Source of the DNA: Sthenelais limicola | Taxonomy: Eukaryota; Annelida; Polychaeta; Phyllodocida; Sigalionidae | Direction of reading: 5' to 3' | Assembly: GCA_942159475.1 (NCBI GenBank) | Contig: OW804095.1 | Coordinates: forward strand, 151,332,808 to 151,396,807 | Length of the DNA stretch: 64,000 bases | Shown here: piece after piece, positions 12,661 to 25,050 of the stretch | How the letters are laid out: the number at the start of each line of letters is the position of its first letter | Numbering within the stretch: position 1 is the stretch's first letter | Program-made: the position numbers and the translations under genes | The notes under the pieces: model-generated | Databases searched by the model: none | Seen by the model: the letters and a program-made list of their open reading frames with translations, nothing else | What the model was told of the DNA's origin: nothing

Positions 12661-13877
12661 CAAAACCACCACTGGGATGGATATTGATACGGTATTGAGC
12701 AACAATTCACTGATTAGATAAGCTTATTAGTCATGTAATAATGACCTTGAGGTCATTCGGTTTCATTTTGTTGGCGTTCATATACATACGGACGTATTGG
12801 GACTGTTTAAAAGTGAGTAGAAATGCTCAACATTAGAAGAGTTCAGCTTAGGGATGAGATGCGTTGAAGGGAAAAGTAGGTCAGTGTTGTTAGTTTACTG
12901 TTTGTTGACAGCAGCGGCGGCCGCCATAGTGTTGAGTTGTTGAGCTCTCGTTGCACAGAGCTCTCTGGGTCAGACCGACATTGCTAGCTTTGACATTTGT
13001 CGCTGTGATCGTGAGGGGAACAGTATGTCACAAAAACCGTTATGAAAGCCACTCCCCCTCGATTTCGCCGTCGTTAGTAACGTCGTCGTCAGATTGAGTG
13101 GAGTACGTGTATTTTGCTTGTCGATCTATGGATGGTCACTGGATGACAAAAATATGTTGTTGGCAGTATCCATTCCAAACATAGCTTCTCTATGATGGCA
13201 CTGCAGTGTTGTCTATCATACATAGGATTGGAAAGACTAGACCCACAGTGTCAGTGAAGGTTAGTGGACTACGAACAGACTAACGTACTGTCTATACATG
13301 GCTCATGGGCGGGGTCCAACAAATTCCCTTTTGGTTTGAGGTCCAGACACTCAGTGGCTGTACTACTAGTACTAGTCTGAGTGTGAAGGTAAAATAATCG
13401 ATAGTTGTCTAGTTGGAGCGAATGTGTTTTCATCTCTGACGGCGACTTAAATTGTTATTCAGTAGACTCTTTATGTATTAAAGTATTATTATATTCGTCA
13501 TTAGTTAATGATAAATTTTATCTCATTTATGGTCTTGGTTATCGATTAAGACTCAGTTTCTCAATAAATATTTATTGTTGAACACTGTAGCCTGTATTCT
13601 GTTCTGACGTGTAGTGTCAATATTAAGTCTGTAAATAATAACTCATACGATACTGTTAGGCGTCTCGGTCTCTTAGTTTGATATGGTAGAGCTGCGGTGT
13701 CATGATGACACTGTCTATATTTGTATTGTGTTGCAACACACTGAACAAATATCGGTATGAATATTTACATTATTATCACGAGTACATTATATATTCATTC
13801 CCTTTGCAATATTCATCTGAATTGCTTACTAAGTAATGCATGTTTTTCATCTTCCAGCATAGGAAAAGTTCGCTCGC

Positions 13878-16800
13878 ATGCCTACACACCTTCAAAGCGT
13901 CATTACTTCAAGCATTACCAATATGGGGTTGGAAGGTGTAGTTGAATGCAAAAAGATGAATAGTTTCAACAACCTGAGTGTTTTGGGGGGAGCGTCTACG
14001 ATGAGCTTTCTTGGGAATGGGATGGATTATGGTGCGAGCGGACTGATGTCTGCGTGCGGCGCTGAAGCTCTAGCTTTGCCGGATTTCAGCATGGATGTGG
14101 ATTTAGATGAACAATTACCACTCCTGTTGCAGGTCTGTACTTATTTTATCATCTTTCACCTTCATTTAATACAGGATAAATATGATCCATACTGTGTGAT
14201 GCATCCGTGACTAACTCATGGCTGCCTAATGTAGACTTGAATGATTTGATCTTTTTTTATTGATTTCTGTTGCAGGTGTGTGTACTTATTTTTATCGTTG
14301 TCTTTCACCTTGTTATTTTGTTTAAGGATAATAACAAACCATACTCTGATTCATCCATGTTATTTCCATGAGTGTATCCCCTAATTGGCTAATGTTGACA
14401 TGAATTATATGATCTTTTTCTATTGATTTCTTTTGTTGCCATTCCCTTAAAGGTTTTTATAGTTGTTCCCTTAGTTTGTTTTAGGGTTCGTACTTATTTT
14501 CTACTTTTGTGTTTATTTCATTACAGGCCCAGGCATTAATCCAGAAAAGTCAATCCTACCAGCAGATTGACGAGGCTATGAAGAGAGCCCATATCTTTTA
14601 CCCGAACCTCCAATACCTACCTCAAAGCCCAACTGTAAGTGGAATTTTATACTAGGCTAACGCACCATTCCTTTCCCAACTATTCCCCTGGAATTGGTTG
14701 TCATTTTTTGTTTTGAGCCCCGTAATTCCTTCTTCTAAAAAACCTAACTCGCCACTTGCGATTAAAAATAAGATTCCTTGATTTTGTTTTAATTGTTAAT
14801 GTCTTTCCTCCAGGATGAAGATGAAGAACGCGTTTGCACTGTGCACCGAGATGCTGCAGCCAGCAACCTGAGATTCCTCAACATGTTCTATGGCTACAGT
14901 CCATCGTCTTTCGCCTTGGCAGTCAACCTCATGGATAGAATGCTCAGCAGACAGAAGGTACATGTCTTACATTGTCTTACAATCCATGTTTTCATTGCCA
15001 CTTTCTTGCGTATTTGTTGCAATGTTCTCATTCCACCATTTGGTCTGCTTCGGTACATTTCAAAATTCAATTATTGAATTATTTATATAATTTCATTGAT
15101 TCATCGATGCAAACTTACTGTCCACAAATTTGAACAGTCAGTGTCCGGCGGTGCTTCCCAATGTTCACAGCCTCCTGCTCCATTTTAACGCTTCACTATG
15201 AGGCGCAGCGGCGTGCCATAGCCTTAACGTTAGAGGGCTTTGATGTTTACTGCCTACAGGTCGCGTATAGAGTGTAGAGAACATTCACTTCCACTGTTTA
15301 CCGATGCACATTAGTCAACGATTCACGATTCATAATGTATTTCTTCCTTCCACAGATGCACCCCAGGTACCTGTCCTGCGTTGCCACCGCCTGTTTTTAC
15401 ATTGCTATAAAGACGGTAGAAGATCGTCGGTACATCCCTGCACCACAGGAACTCGTGAAACTCAGTCAGTGTGGTGGGACGGCAATAGATCTTCAACGCA
15501 TGGAACGGATCATCCTGGAGAAGCTGGAGTGGCAACTGAACGCGGTGACACCCGTCACCTTCCTGCGTCACTTCTCAGAAGTGATCGGTAGCAAGAGTGC
15601 GCAGTTCAAGGACCACACTGTGCTGATCGCTATGATTGCCAAGCTGGAGGTGCTCATGTGCCAGCATGAATTCGCGAGCTTCAGGGCCGAGACACTCGCC
15701 CTTGCTTTGCTGAGCTGTGTCATGCAGGAGATGAACTTACTTGCCAACCCTGACTTCATCAACACTGTGCTCGAGCTTCAGTTGTACTGCCAAGTAAGTT
15801 TTATACCAGCTCGTTTGTGTTTAAAACAATCATTATTTATACATAAATTAGTATTTTTTAAACCTTATAAAAATTGTTAAATTTCACTCATATTCCATAA
15901 TTTAAAAAAAAAAAAAAATGGAAACATTTAACAAAATTCGATTTTGTGTCGAAATTTTCAAAGATTTAAAATCCCCCCCCCCCCCCCCCGAACTCCGATT
16001 AGCCTATTAGGGCGCTTTTTCCCTTGCCAGAAATATTTCTGTATTTTTCCCATGGCCCCACTTTCATCTCTGGTATCTTCAGAAAAATCATAACGTGAAT
16101 TTATCAAAAATATCTTATTGAATTACTTTATATTCAAAACATTTTAATATGCTTTTTGATCTATAACTCCCGCAACCCTATATGTTGCTCATAAAAATCT
16201 AAATTTAATTCAACTTCCATGGTAAGTCTCTAAAAATTCTAAAATCTATAATGTTTATTAGAAAAAAGGGATGTCTTATTAAACAGTTTTTTTCCCTTGC
16301 AGATTCCTGATGTGGAGTTTCTCCAGTGTAGGTCTTTGGTGCTGGACTACTTAGCGGTGTACAAAAGCCAAAGATCGAAGCGGCCAAGGCTGCAGTTGAT
16401 CTGGACGGTGTCACGCCGTACCATGAATAAAATGAAGCCATCTACACGTGTACTCTTGGATCTAGAGACAATTATGGAGGACGAGGATGACGAGACTACC
16501 GATGAAAGCGATGACGCTGCTCCATTTGATAGGTTAGTTATATTAGTAATAATTGGCAGAAACAAAATCTTGCTTATGTTAAAAATATAGAAAATAGTGG
16601 TTGTGTGAAGTACGATTATATGTATTTGATACATTTTAATGCATGGGAGACTAAACTATTCCACTAAGTTGATTTTTTCAACTTTGATTCTTCATTAAGG
16701 TTTTCGTGTCGCAACTCAGGGTTGAGGGGCATAATTAATCATGCGCCCTTCTGGCAACATCTAATGTGTTGACGAGTAAAGGTATGGGATCTTTGATTAA

Positions 16801-17557
16801 AATCACTGGACATTTTTGTGTACTGAGATTTCAATATGGTAACCAGTGAATTTTTTATCTCTTGCACCCAAACGTTTCTATATGGTGTTTAGTCGTTATT
16901 GCCGGCGGTAATTATCTTTCAGGGATGACAGTCTTCATTATTTCTACTGAAATCCGTATCGAATTTCACCAAATTCCATCATTTCTAATAAAGTATTTTT
17001 TTAAGTTCTCAAATATTCGAAAACATTCACTACAGTTCGATTTGCCACATTTCCTCGAATTTTTCAAAAGTTTGAATACACTATTTGAAGCTTAGGTTTT
17101 TAACAAAAATTGGATGGCTTTTTTTCGCCGAAATCCCGTTGTGGTGCCCTCACCAGAAATAGTTCAGTATTTTTGCCATAACCCCACTTTCATCCCTGAT
17201 GTTTTTTAATTATTTATTTGTCCAGGTAATTACATTAGCGTTTGGCCTTTGCCACCCCTGTACTAATACCTGCTTTTCACCTCGACCCTGGCGTGTTGAC
17301 TTTACTTATTCAGATGTTTTCAGGATTATATAATAATGAAAATGAAACAATTTGCCTTCATTTTGCCACTTGTGTTACTTTGCAGTGATAACGACAATGA
17401 TATTGTTCGCTGCCACTTCATGACGTGTCGTCGTAATGCCCAGCGCCCGCTGCCCTCTTCAGTAGTGGACCGAGCAGACCACAAGATGGATAAAGGCCCA
17501 GGCGACGCAAGCGTTGAGCTGTCTTTCATGACACTGCATTCCAAAGACGAGAATTAG
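13878..17557 (+). CDS. CCNG: Cyclin G (complete)
   Basis: Six coding exons: 13878-14132, 14527-14634, 14814-14957, 15356-15793, 16303-16532 and 17386-17557; phases are 0,0,0,0,2 and the total is 448 aa. The ATG at 13878 follows an in-frame TAG at 13860 and an acceptor at 13856-13857, so upstream exons are non-coding. The cyclin box spans about residues 130-265 (FALAVNLMDRML; PRYLSCVATACFYIAIKTVE; LQRMERIILEKLEW). The downstream motif LQLIWTVSRRT (about 345-355) followed by an acidic stretch (about 374-386) is the hallmark that separates cyclin G1/G2 from cyclin I. The first ~120 residues, rich in Ser, Gly, Met and Leu, are longer than in human cyclin G2. Cyclin G proteins recruit PP2A B' subunits and restrain proliferation in animals; that is family knowledge. 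I cannot say whether it is closer to G1 or G2. Confidence 0.93.
14125..14430 (+). repeat. Tandem duplication of the cyclin G exon 1 donor and adjoining intron
   Basis: The stretch from the end of coding exon 1 into intron 1 (about 14125-14267) is repeated, diverged, at about 14268-14430. Each copy starts CTGTTGCAGGT, continues with TGTACTTATTTT and CTTTCACCTT, and ends in GATCTTTTT.TATTGATTTC. The copy therefore includes a second AG|GT junction at about 14275. The normal donor (after 14132) is still the one that keeps the frame with exon 2. Confidence 0.75.
15973..15989 (+). repeat. Poly-C run of 17 in cyclin G intron 4
   Basis: An uninterrupted C homopolymer, preceded by an A-rich run near 15903-15918. 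It lies in the intron between the exons ending at 15793 and starting at 16303. Its length may be unreliable in the assembly. Confidence 0.9.
16027..17198 (+). repeat. Two diverged copies of one dispersed repeat in cyclin G introns 4 and 5
   Basis: Positions 16027-16072 and 17153-17198 align without gaps over 46 bases, sharing CCAGAAATA, TCAGTATTTTT or TCTGTATTTTT, and CCCCACTTTCATC.CTG. They lie in two different introns in the same orientation. They are probably old members of an interspersed family whose full length I cannot define. Confidence 0.55.
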
Positions 17558-19399
17558 ATGTGATAGAAATGTGGTGAAGCGACAACAACCGTGTCTAAAA
17601 CAGCTCTTGATAGACGAAAAGGTAAAGCGGTTGCTTTCGCCCCACAGGTGCTTGGAGAAAACAAAAACTTCAAATCTACAAAAATTATAACGCAACGATG
17701 GCAGAGTAGCTGAGCCTGGCTAAGGCTCGGATCTGCCTCATTGACTGAAGGTGTTCATTCTGCTTCTTCTCTCTCACAAGAAACTTTGAATTTGAATAAG
17801 GAAATAATGCAATCGGTGCAAACCTCCCGGCAATACGTCTACTACTACAACAGTCACATTTTTGTTTTCACACGTTTTTATCATTATATTGATGCAGGGA
17901 AATATTGATATTATCACTATATTATTGTAGGGAGACGGTCACAACAAACTGTATTCTCTCTTCCATCATACATATGTGTGTATAGGAAAATTATTTACTC
18001 TCTAGTTCCAAAGGTGTGTATCTGAAAAGACAATGTGTGATTGGGGCGAGGGAGGGGAGGGCGGGAGGGTAGTAGGGACCTCGTGGGAGACTGTGATGGG
18101 GCTTGGGGGAGTCTGGGAGGGTTTCGGGATGGGAAATCCCCGCTGAATTTCAGTGGAGATACACAGGAGAGTTCTCTAGTAATCAGAGAACCTTCCACAT
18201 GAGGGATTGTGATATTTGTATAGACTGGCCGGGCGTGGCAGCAGCTCCAATGTCTAGCCCGGCGAATGCAGGTGTTTGAAAAGGATATACGGTTATTCGG
18301 GCATATTACTGTGAACAGAATTGGGCATTTAAAATTGTGCTTTACGCAAGTTTGGTATGGACTAGTATCAAACATGCTAAAAGGTGATCTTAGCAGCAAT
18401 GGACTTTCTCGTCTTAACCCGATCTCACTTTGCTGCTAATGTCAACTGACAGGATCAAAACAACAAGAAAGTGATGCTTTTGACAATATACTCCTCCTTC
18501 TAGTGTTGTAGTGAATAATAACAGGACCAACGGGTAACCCCAAAAGGCAATGCAGGCTTTCAAAATTGAAATTTACCACAGATAACGTCAGGAAAATACA
18601 TTCAGAGAAAAAAGGGTGCTTGTTTTTCTGTACTGTAGCGTGGCAGGCAAGTGTTTGTATTGCATATCTGCTCACTTGGCTGGTGGTGTTGGGCGACGGG
18701 GGATAGGGGGGTTTGATGTGAGTAGGAGGCCCGCCTTTTTTGTGACGGGGCAGTCCTAAAGCTTTGGCCGCCCACACCACACACTGACATGTCTTATGCA
18801 ATACTCGGGTGCCCTAGAAGCATATCTGTGACTTGTCACCCCTCTTCCAACAATCCAACATGCAATCCAGTATTGAACACACTTTTGTCTCAATCTTTAT
18901 TTTAGCAGAAACTGAGGATAATACTATAACAGGGAGGGAGGAAAAAAAAGACAAAAAAAAGTAAGGGTGGGGAGGGTGTTCATATCAGAAAATTACTTTT
19001 ACATTTAGCATGAAATATCGATTCTAAGTGATCGGTAGTCTGGCTGTTCGTGATAATAAGAATCAGAAAATATGAACCATTGCTTACGTTTTGCTAATCT
19101 AGTTGTTGAATGTGGGTAGCACCAAAGATATTTTAGTCCCTGTAGCTGTGTGCTGAAAAACTGCTTGCATTCATTCACACAAGATACAGGTGTTGATAAT
19201 TGGATTTTAACTCGCCCCATTTTTACGCTCTACAGTTTTGTGTATTTTGTATGTACATATGTGATGCATTAGTTAGTTGTGTAATATTATATATGACCAC
19301 TAGTAAGCGTGTTGTGCCACCATCCGCCTCTGGGTGTCTGCATATCTACTGCTGATATGTGCCATTTGTGATTCGTGTGATAACCACCACACTTTATAC

Positions 19400-19535
19400 A
19401 AATATACATATAATATATATCTATAAAAATTATATATATATCAAGACTCTGTCAGGTGCCTGTAGACGACCAACCTATTAATAGTAAATCTACTACTCCT
19501 ACTACTACTACCTACTACTACTACTACACGATTAG
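19400..19535. repeat. AT-rich and TAC/CTA microsatellites
   Basis: An interrupted TATA-rich tract (about 19400-19441) is followed, after about 45 bases of ordinary sequence, by imperfect (CTA)n/(TAC)n from about 19487 to 19535. An open frame through it is an artefact of the repeat. Confidence 0.8.
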
Positions 19536-22500
19536 CTACTACAACTTCGGTCAGTTCCACATTGAGGCAGCCCAACCCGGACAAAGCTCACACAAGCCGA
19601 ATGTGATACAGCACGACCGTTTGAAGAAATCTAGTACAGCGCATCAAAACAAGAAGTCTGTGGCTTTATTAATAGAGATCCCCTATGATAAAACACAATG
19701 GCAGACTTGTGCCATCTGGACCCCTAGAGGGCATCCACCATAGAGTATGATTCTGTTGTTACCATTGATTATTCTCATTAACTAAAATTTTAAAAGCTAC
19801 TGGGTTTGTGTCGCTTCTGCGCAAACACTAGGTGCTAAAAGACTATTGAGGCCAAATCTGTTGTCGTCAAGTTAGGGCAACAGACTCTGTAAGTCCTGCG
19901 TAATCCCACATGATTGTGTACTTTGTACTCGTTGGTTCATTTTCCAGCAAACTTGTGGGGTACTGCAGAGAGTTAATTCGGTTTCATACACATTATGATG
20001 TTCATTACCATTGTCATTTTTAGTGCATTTCACACATCTAAAACAAATATCTGTATCTATAAATTAACAACATTGTCATTTTTAGCGATGTAAAACTTAG
20101 CCAAAATAAGACAGGGTTTTTTCTGAAAGGGCACCAAAGTGACTGTCAGTATTATTGTGTCGGGATAGCTGCTAGTTTTCTGCTAGTGTCATTGATTTAA
20201 TTTTGTGATCATGTTTGCCACTTGTGACCTTTGCTTGACAGATTCCGACCTTCGACCATAATTCAAGGTCAGGTCGACCCAAACCAAGCCACTCAACCTA
20301 CTGGACCAAAGTTACCAATGGAGCATTGTGCATTCCTCAAAGTGTAACCCAGAGCAACTGCGTTCTTGGAGCGTTTCTAACATATCCAGTCACTTTGGTG
20401 TTCTGTCTTGGGATGAATTGTGATTCTACTGTATAAAATTAATTGTAACTTAAAACAAAAAAGGAAGAAAAATATGGAAAAAAAGTACTTTGAATCTGTG
20501 AGTGTAATGATTCTCCTCAGTGGATTTGCTATATGTAAGTTAGGTAGCTAACTGCTGAGAGCGTGACTGTGAAGGTGAACAGTGGATAGCACTGCACAGC
20601 TTGGCTGTCTTCAAAATGCACAAACATCATAATCAAAGACTATTGAAGCATTGTAGCACAGTGTCTTAATTTTACTGTCTGGTGTGCATGCCATTAACCG
20701 GTCGATATTGTGAGTTAGCTAAGTTTTTGTTAATAGGTACTTGCCGGTGTACCTCTGTTTTAATACTTGTGTCTTGTGTTCTGTATTATGACATAATCTA
20801 TGCCCGAGATGCCATAAATAGGGTAGGAAATTTCAAAAGGGTTGGATTTGCGTGGGGGGCCTCAGCAGGCTGATCAATGCTGGAGCCCGTTAATCATTAA
20901 GAATCTCAGTAAAAGATGCCTCTCTAAAACGGACAAATCTAACGAAAAAAAAGAAAGATGTGGTGATACAAAACCATGACATCATCTTATGTGATCTAAA
21001 TCTGTGTTGTGTGTGGTAGCAGAAGCTGGGTAGGTTTCACTGCCTGCTTTTCTGTGCCACGTTGAAAAAAATAATAATGCCTCACTTATAACATACCTGG
21101 CAGGTTAATTGTAAGATTCTATCTGTGAGATCATCGCACACTTGGTATTAAATCGCTGTGTTGCGAGGAAGACAGTATTGGGCAGGTTATAGAATCAGGG
21201 CTGTGCGGGATTCCAATTTAAAGCCTGTCCTACTATTCGCCCCCCACCAACTCAATTCATACCCAGCAGCTTGATATCTTCATTCCAGCATCAGTGTGAG
21301 AAAAATAGTAATAATATCTTTAATAACGTTAATATATACAGTACTTATAATAGTTGTGTATATGCCTGTCTTCCTAACACGACAGTAAAAGGGTAACTTA
21401 TTTATGAGGGTCCGTGCATACATTCATAATATTCATCAAGTAATTATTGTTCTATATATTGCTATAATTGTGCAAATCCAGTATAGACATTTTCTGACCG
21501 TGCCGTATTCATGTGCTGGAGATGTTGAACCCGATGACATTTCTGCCTGTGCTGCATTTGCTGCACCTGCAGTATTTGATGTGATAGACTTGGTCATTCC
21601 CAATGGTGTTGTCCAAAGATAACTCCCAGCAATGCCTTGTCACGGTGCTGTGGCACCTAACTCACCCACCCTTGCCTTTAGGGTAAGGGTGGTGGTGCCC
21701 TATGCATGACTTGTGTTCTCTGGTTTTCCACCCTGTCAACGAAAAATACAATTTCAACCAAAATCCCACCTTGAAAGTCTCAAAACTTTACAAAAATCGT
21801 TTTTATGTATGTAAAAAATGAGTCTCGAGTGCCACGGACAGTGTCAGTCATCTGCATTTAGGACAGACTAATTTATCTTTAAGTAATTTATACCCATCCC
21901 ATTGCTGTGTACCTAGTCCAGTATTGTAATTACCTGTCATTATACAAATGCATTAGATCCTGCCAACACCACAACAGCTATGGCTGGGAGTTGACATCAT
22001 GGAAAACCTTCACTAGATTGTGTTTTTTATATATTAACTGGCAGCAGCCACTCCGAACCATCCTCCTTTCAAAGGTTTTGAACCTCTGAAAGGTGATAGT
22101 AATATTGGAAATAAACCCACAGATGACAACCCAAACCTGTGCGGAATACTGGCGGAGAAACGCCAGTCAATCCCAACACCTTATTTTCATTAGGGGAAAA
22201 AATGGTGGCTAGTCACGCAGAATGCTCGCTTTTTGGACCTCGTTTAATTTTTTACTGTATTCTTTTTAGTCATTTGGGTCACTGTTACCTTTTTGAAATC
22301 AAATTCCATGCCATTAATGTATGTAAACTGTGTATTGATATTGCATTCATATCCAGCTGATGATACTGTCACTGGTCCTGCTGTGTTTTTGTTCTTTTTG
22401 TCTTGTTTCAATAACGGGGTTTCTGTCTTCAGGCTGTATTGTGCTATGGAGCTGCCTTGAGAACTGAATTTGTTTTTCATAGAAAAATCCACCGGTCGCC

Positions 22501-25019
22501 GCACTAATCAGAAAGTTAAAAAAAAAAAAAGGTGTCTTGGACTAGAATTGTCTGGTAGTAATCATGGCCTTAGTGGTTCCATCAGCAGCTCAAGGCTAGG
22601 GTAAAAACAAAATTATAATAATTTTTATAAATATTTAAAAGGAAAAAAAGTAATTCCCTGTATTTAGGTTAAACCTGCTTAATTGACAAGCTCGGGTCAC
22701 CGTCCTATACTTGGTGCAGGCATATTAGCCATGAGCCGATACATACATTACAGGCCCCTGTTTTCTCGACCTCCGCTTGTAGCCATCTCTGCTACTGCTA
22801 CTCACTTTCGGTGCTTGTTCGTGCTGTTTTTCAAACCAATGCACTCGTTTTGGAGGCTGCTCAGTCTTGCTCTCCATCAGGCATAATTGTGAGATATATG
22901 GAGACATATGCAAATCGTGTGTAGTTCCTTAGATTTTGTGTTGTACAGGTAGTGTATTAGTAACCGTGGTTCTTATGGATATATCTATATATTAATAACG
23001 ATTGTACAAAGTAACTAATAATGGTTGACATAATTTTTAATCCAGGTAGCTATGTGTTTGTTACTACTCAAGGACTAATTTTATGTGAATAATAATCATG
23101 ATGTGATTTTAATGTTAACAAAATGGTAATGTTTGGTAGTGTAAAATGTTTCTTGTTGGCATGTTAGTGTTGGATCGCCGATACACAGACCCGCAAAACT
23201 CCCCAAGATATATATACTTTTGGGAACGTTGTAATCTAATTACCGTATGTGGCAGATGATAGCATTCCAGTTGCCTGCAGTCTAGGGATGGCATCTTTTC
23301 TGAGGGGTGTCGATTGGGTAAAGGAAATTAAAATGAAATTATGAGATTTTTTGTCTTTGCTGACCACTGACTTGATCCAGGACAAGTGGGGGAACACTTA
23401 ACCGTCCCTCTGTGCTACTTCATTGCGGGTAGCCACTGCTGGTGATCTAAGCAATATGTCTGACGGAAGTTCCGCAGACAGCGGGAAGGGAAAATTACTT
23501 GACTGCAGTTGTGGTTGTGAGAGGCAAGGGTTGCTGGAAAGAGGCACAATATGGTTTATTGCACATCCCACTGCACAAACAAAAAAGAAGAGTAATCATC
23601 TGGCCTGAACTTTTTATCTCATGAATGATGAATTTCAACTTAAGAGATCTTAGTCATTATTATGTTTGTAAATACAATGATGCACATTTGAAAAGATTGT
23701 ATAGATCTATATTATACCTGGTGAACAGTATATATGTATATGTTAATCTTCTTGGGGTAAGGAATCGCTAGTTGTGGTGTAGTCGTTTATTTTATCTTCT
23801 CATCATTTATTATTATTATATGTGTGGACATATTGCCTCTGCCCAACCAGCCCTTGACTTAATATATCACTGGTTTATTCATATCTCAAGGAGTGCCTGA
23901 AGGAGATTATGAATATCAAGAACTAAGAAATATGGGAGAGAATATCATCGGCACACTTCCCATTCGTCATTCACCATATCAATAAGATGTAATTCCGCCG
24001 GCTGTTGGTTTTTCAGCTTGCGACAATCGAAACAAAATTAATGAGAATGTAGCCAATGGCTAGAAAATCCCATTCTTCTTGTTGGAACTTAAAAAAGGTG
24101 ACTACCTTCGCAGTTCCTTGTGTTACCCGCCCAATGCTTTAGCACATCATATTATGACTTCTTAACATTTATTACATTGCATTACAAATATACCATATTA
24201 TATGTATGTTAACGTGTATTGTATTCCTCTCTCAGCCCTGCTGTACATTGTATAAAGGAGTTATGCTTTTCTTGGTCACAATGCTATGGGTTTGTATGCG
24301 TCTTGATAATATTGATTATGATAATACTATGTAACATCGGTTGTCACCATAAATATATATGGAGAATATTAAAACTGTACTGTTAATATATTCTAGATGT
24401 TTACTGTGCTAATGAGGATAATAATAATGTTATTATTGACATCCACATGTTAATATAATCTATGAACAAACTCGAACTGGGTGTGTGTACCTCACGAGTC
24501 GAGTGCTTAAGCCATGATGTATAACACTGTTGATAACTTATTGTAGGCCGTGGGTAAACCTTAACCGTCTGACCTCTTATTGCTTTACTCGTGTCTGGTC
24601 ATCTATTGCTCAAAAGTGCAGGTATTTAGTGTTTATTGGCTGTACTCAACAAGGGAGAAACAAAGAATTTTTTTCTGATGGGTTTGTAAACGCAAGCAGT
24701 GCCATTTTTTGGCTGTTGGCGTAAGCTCATTCGGCCGTCAATCTCTGGTGAAAGAAAGGAACTTGATGCTTATGATCAATCATTGAGACGTGTGTCTTTG
24801 TCATCTCAAGTAGTTCTGGTTATCAAATCTGGGTTTATGCTTAGCAAAAAGAAAGATCATTTTTTGTCAAGAGTCAAAATTCCTGTCAGCGTAGCTAAGT
24901 ACTTCATGCCACGTGTTAAGATCATTGTGAATTTGCATCATGTTTTAATGGAAAGGCATCAAGTCGAAAGAAGGGAGAATTTATTTCTCACTGAATGATG
25001 TGTCGGTGACCTTAACATG

Positions 25020-25050
25020 AGGTCAGATTGGGTTAATTAGGTCAAGGTCA
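25020..25050 (+). promoter_or_regulatory. Three nuclear-receptor half-sites including a direct repeat with no spacer
   Basis: AGGTCA occurs at 25020-25025, 25039-25044 and 25045-25050; the last two abut as AGGTCAAGGTCA (a DR0), the arrangement bound by NR6A1/GCNF-type receptors. A TCAAGGTCA extended half-site also occurs near 20262-20272. Functional relevance is unknown and chance occurrence is possible. Confidence 0.25.

Noticed and set aside
17700..17760. tRNA-Ser-like A box (GTAGCTGAGCCTGGCTAAGG)
   Set aside because: There is no B box at a suitable distance and no closed cloverleaf; at most a SINE scrap.
17995..18399. 134-codon minus-strand open frame after cyclin G
   Set aside because: Proline/serine-rich part comes from a G-rich purine tract; no motif and no splice context. 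Probably within the cyclin G 3' UTR.
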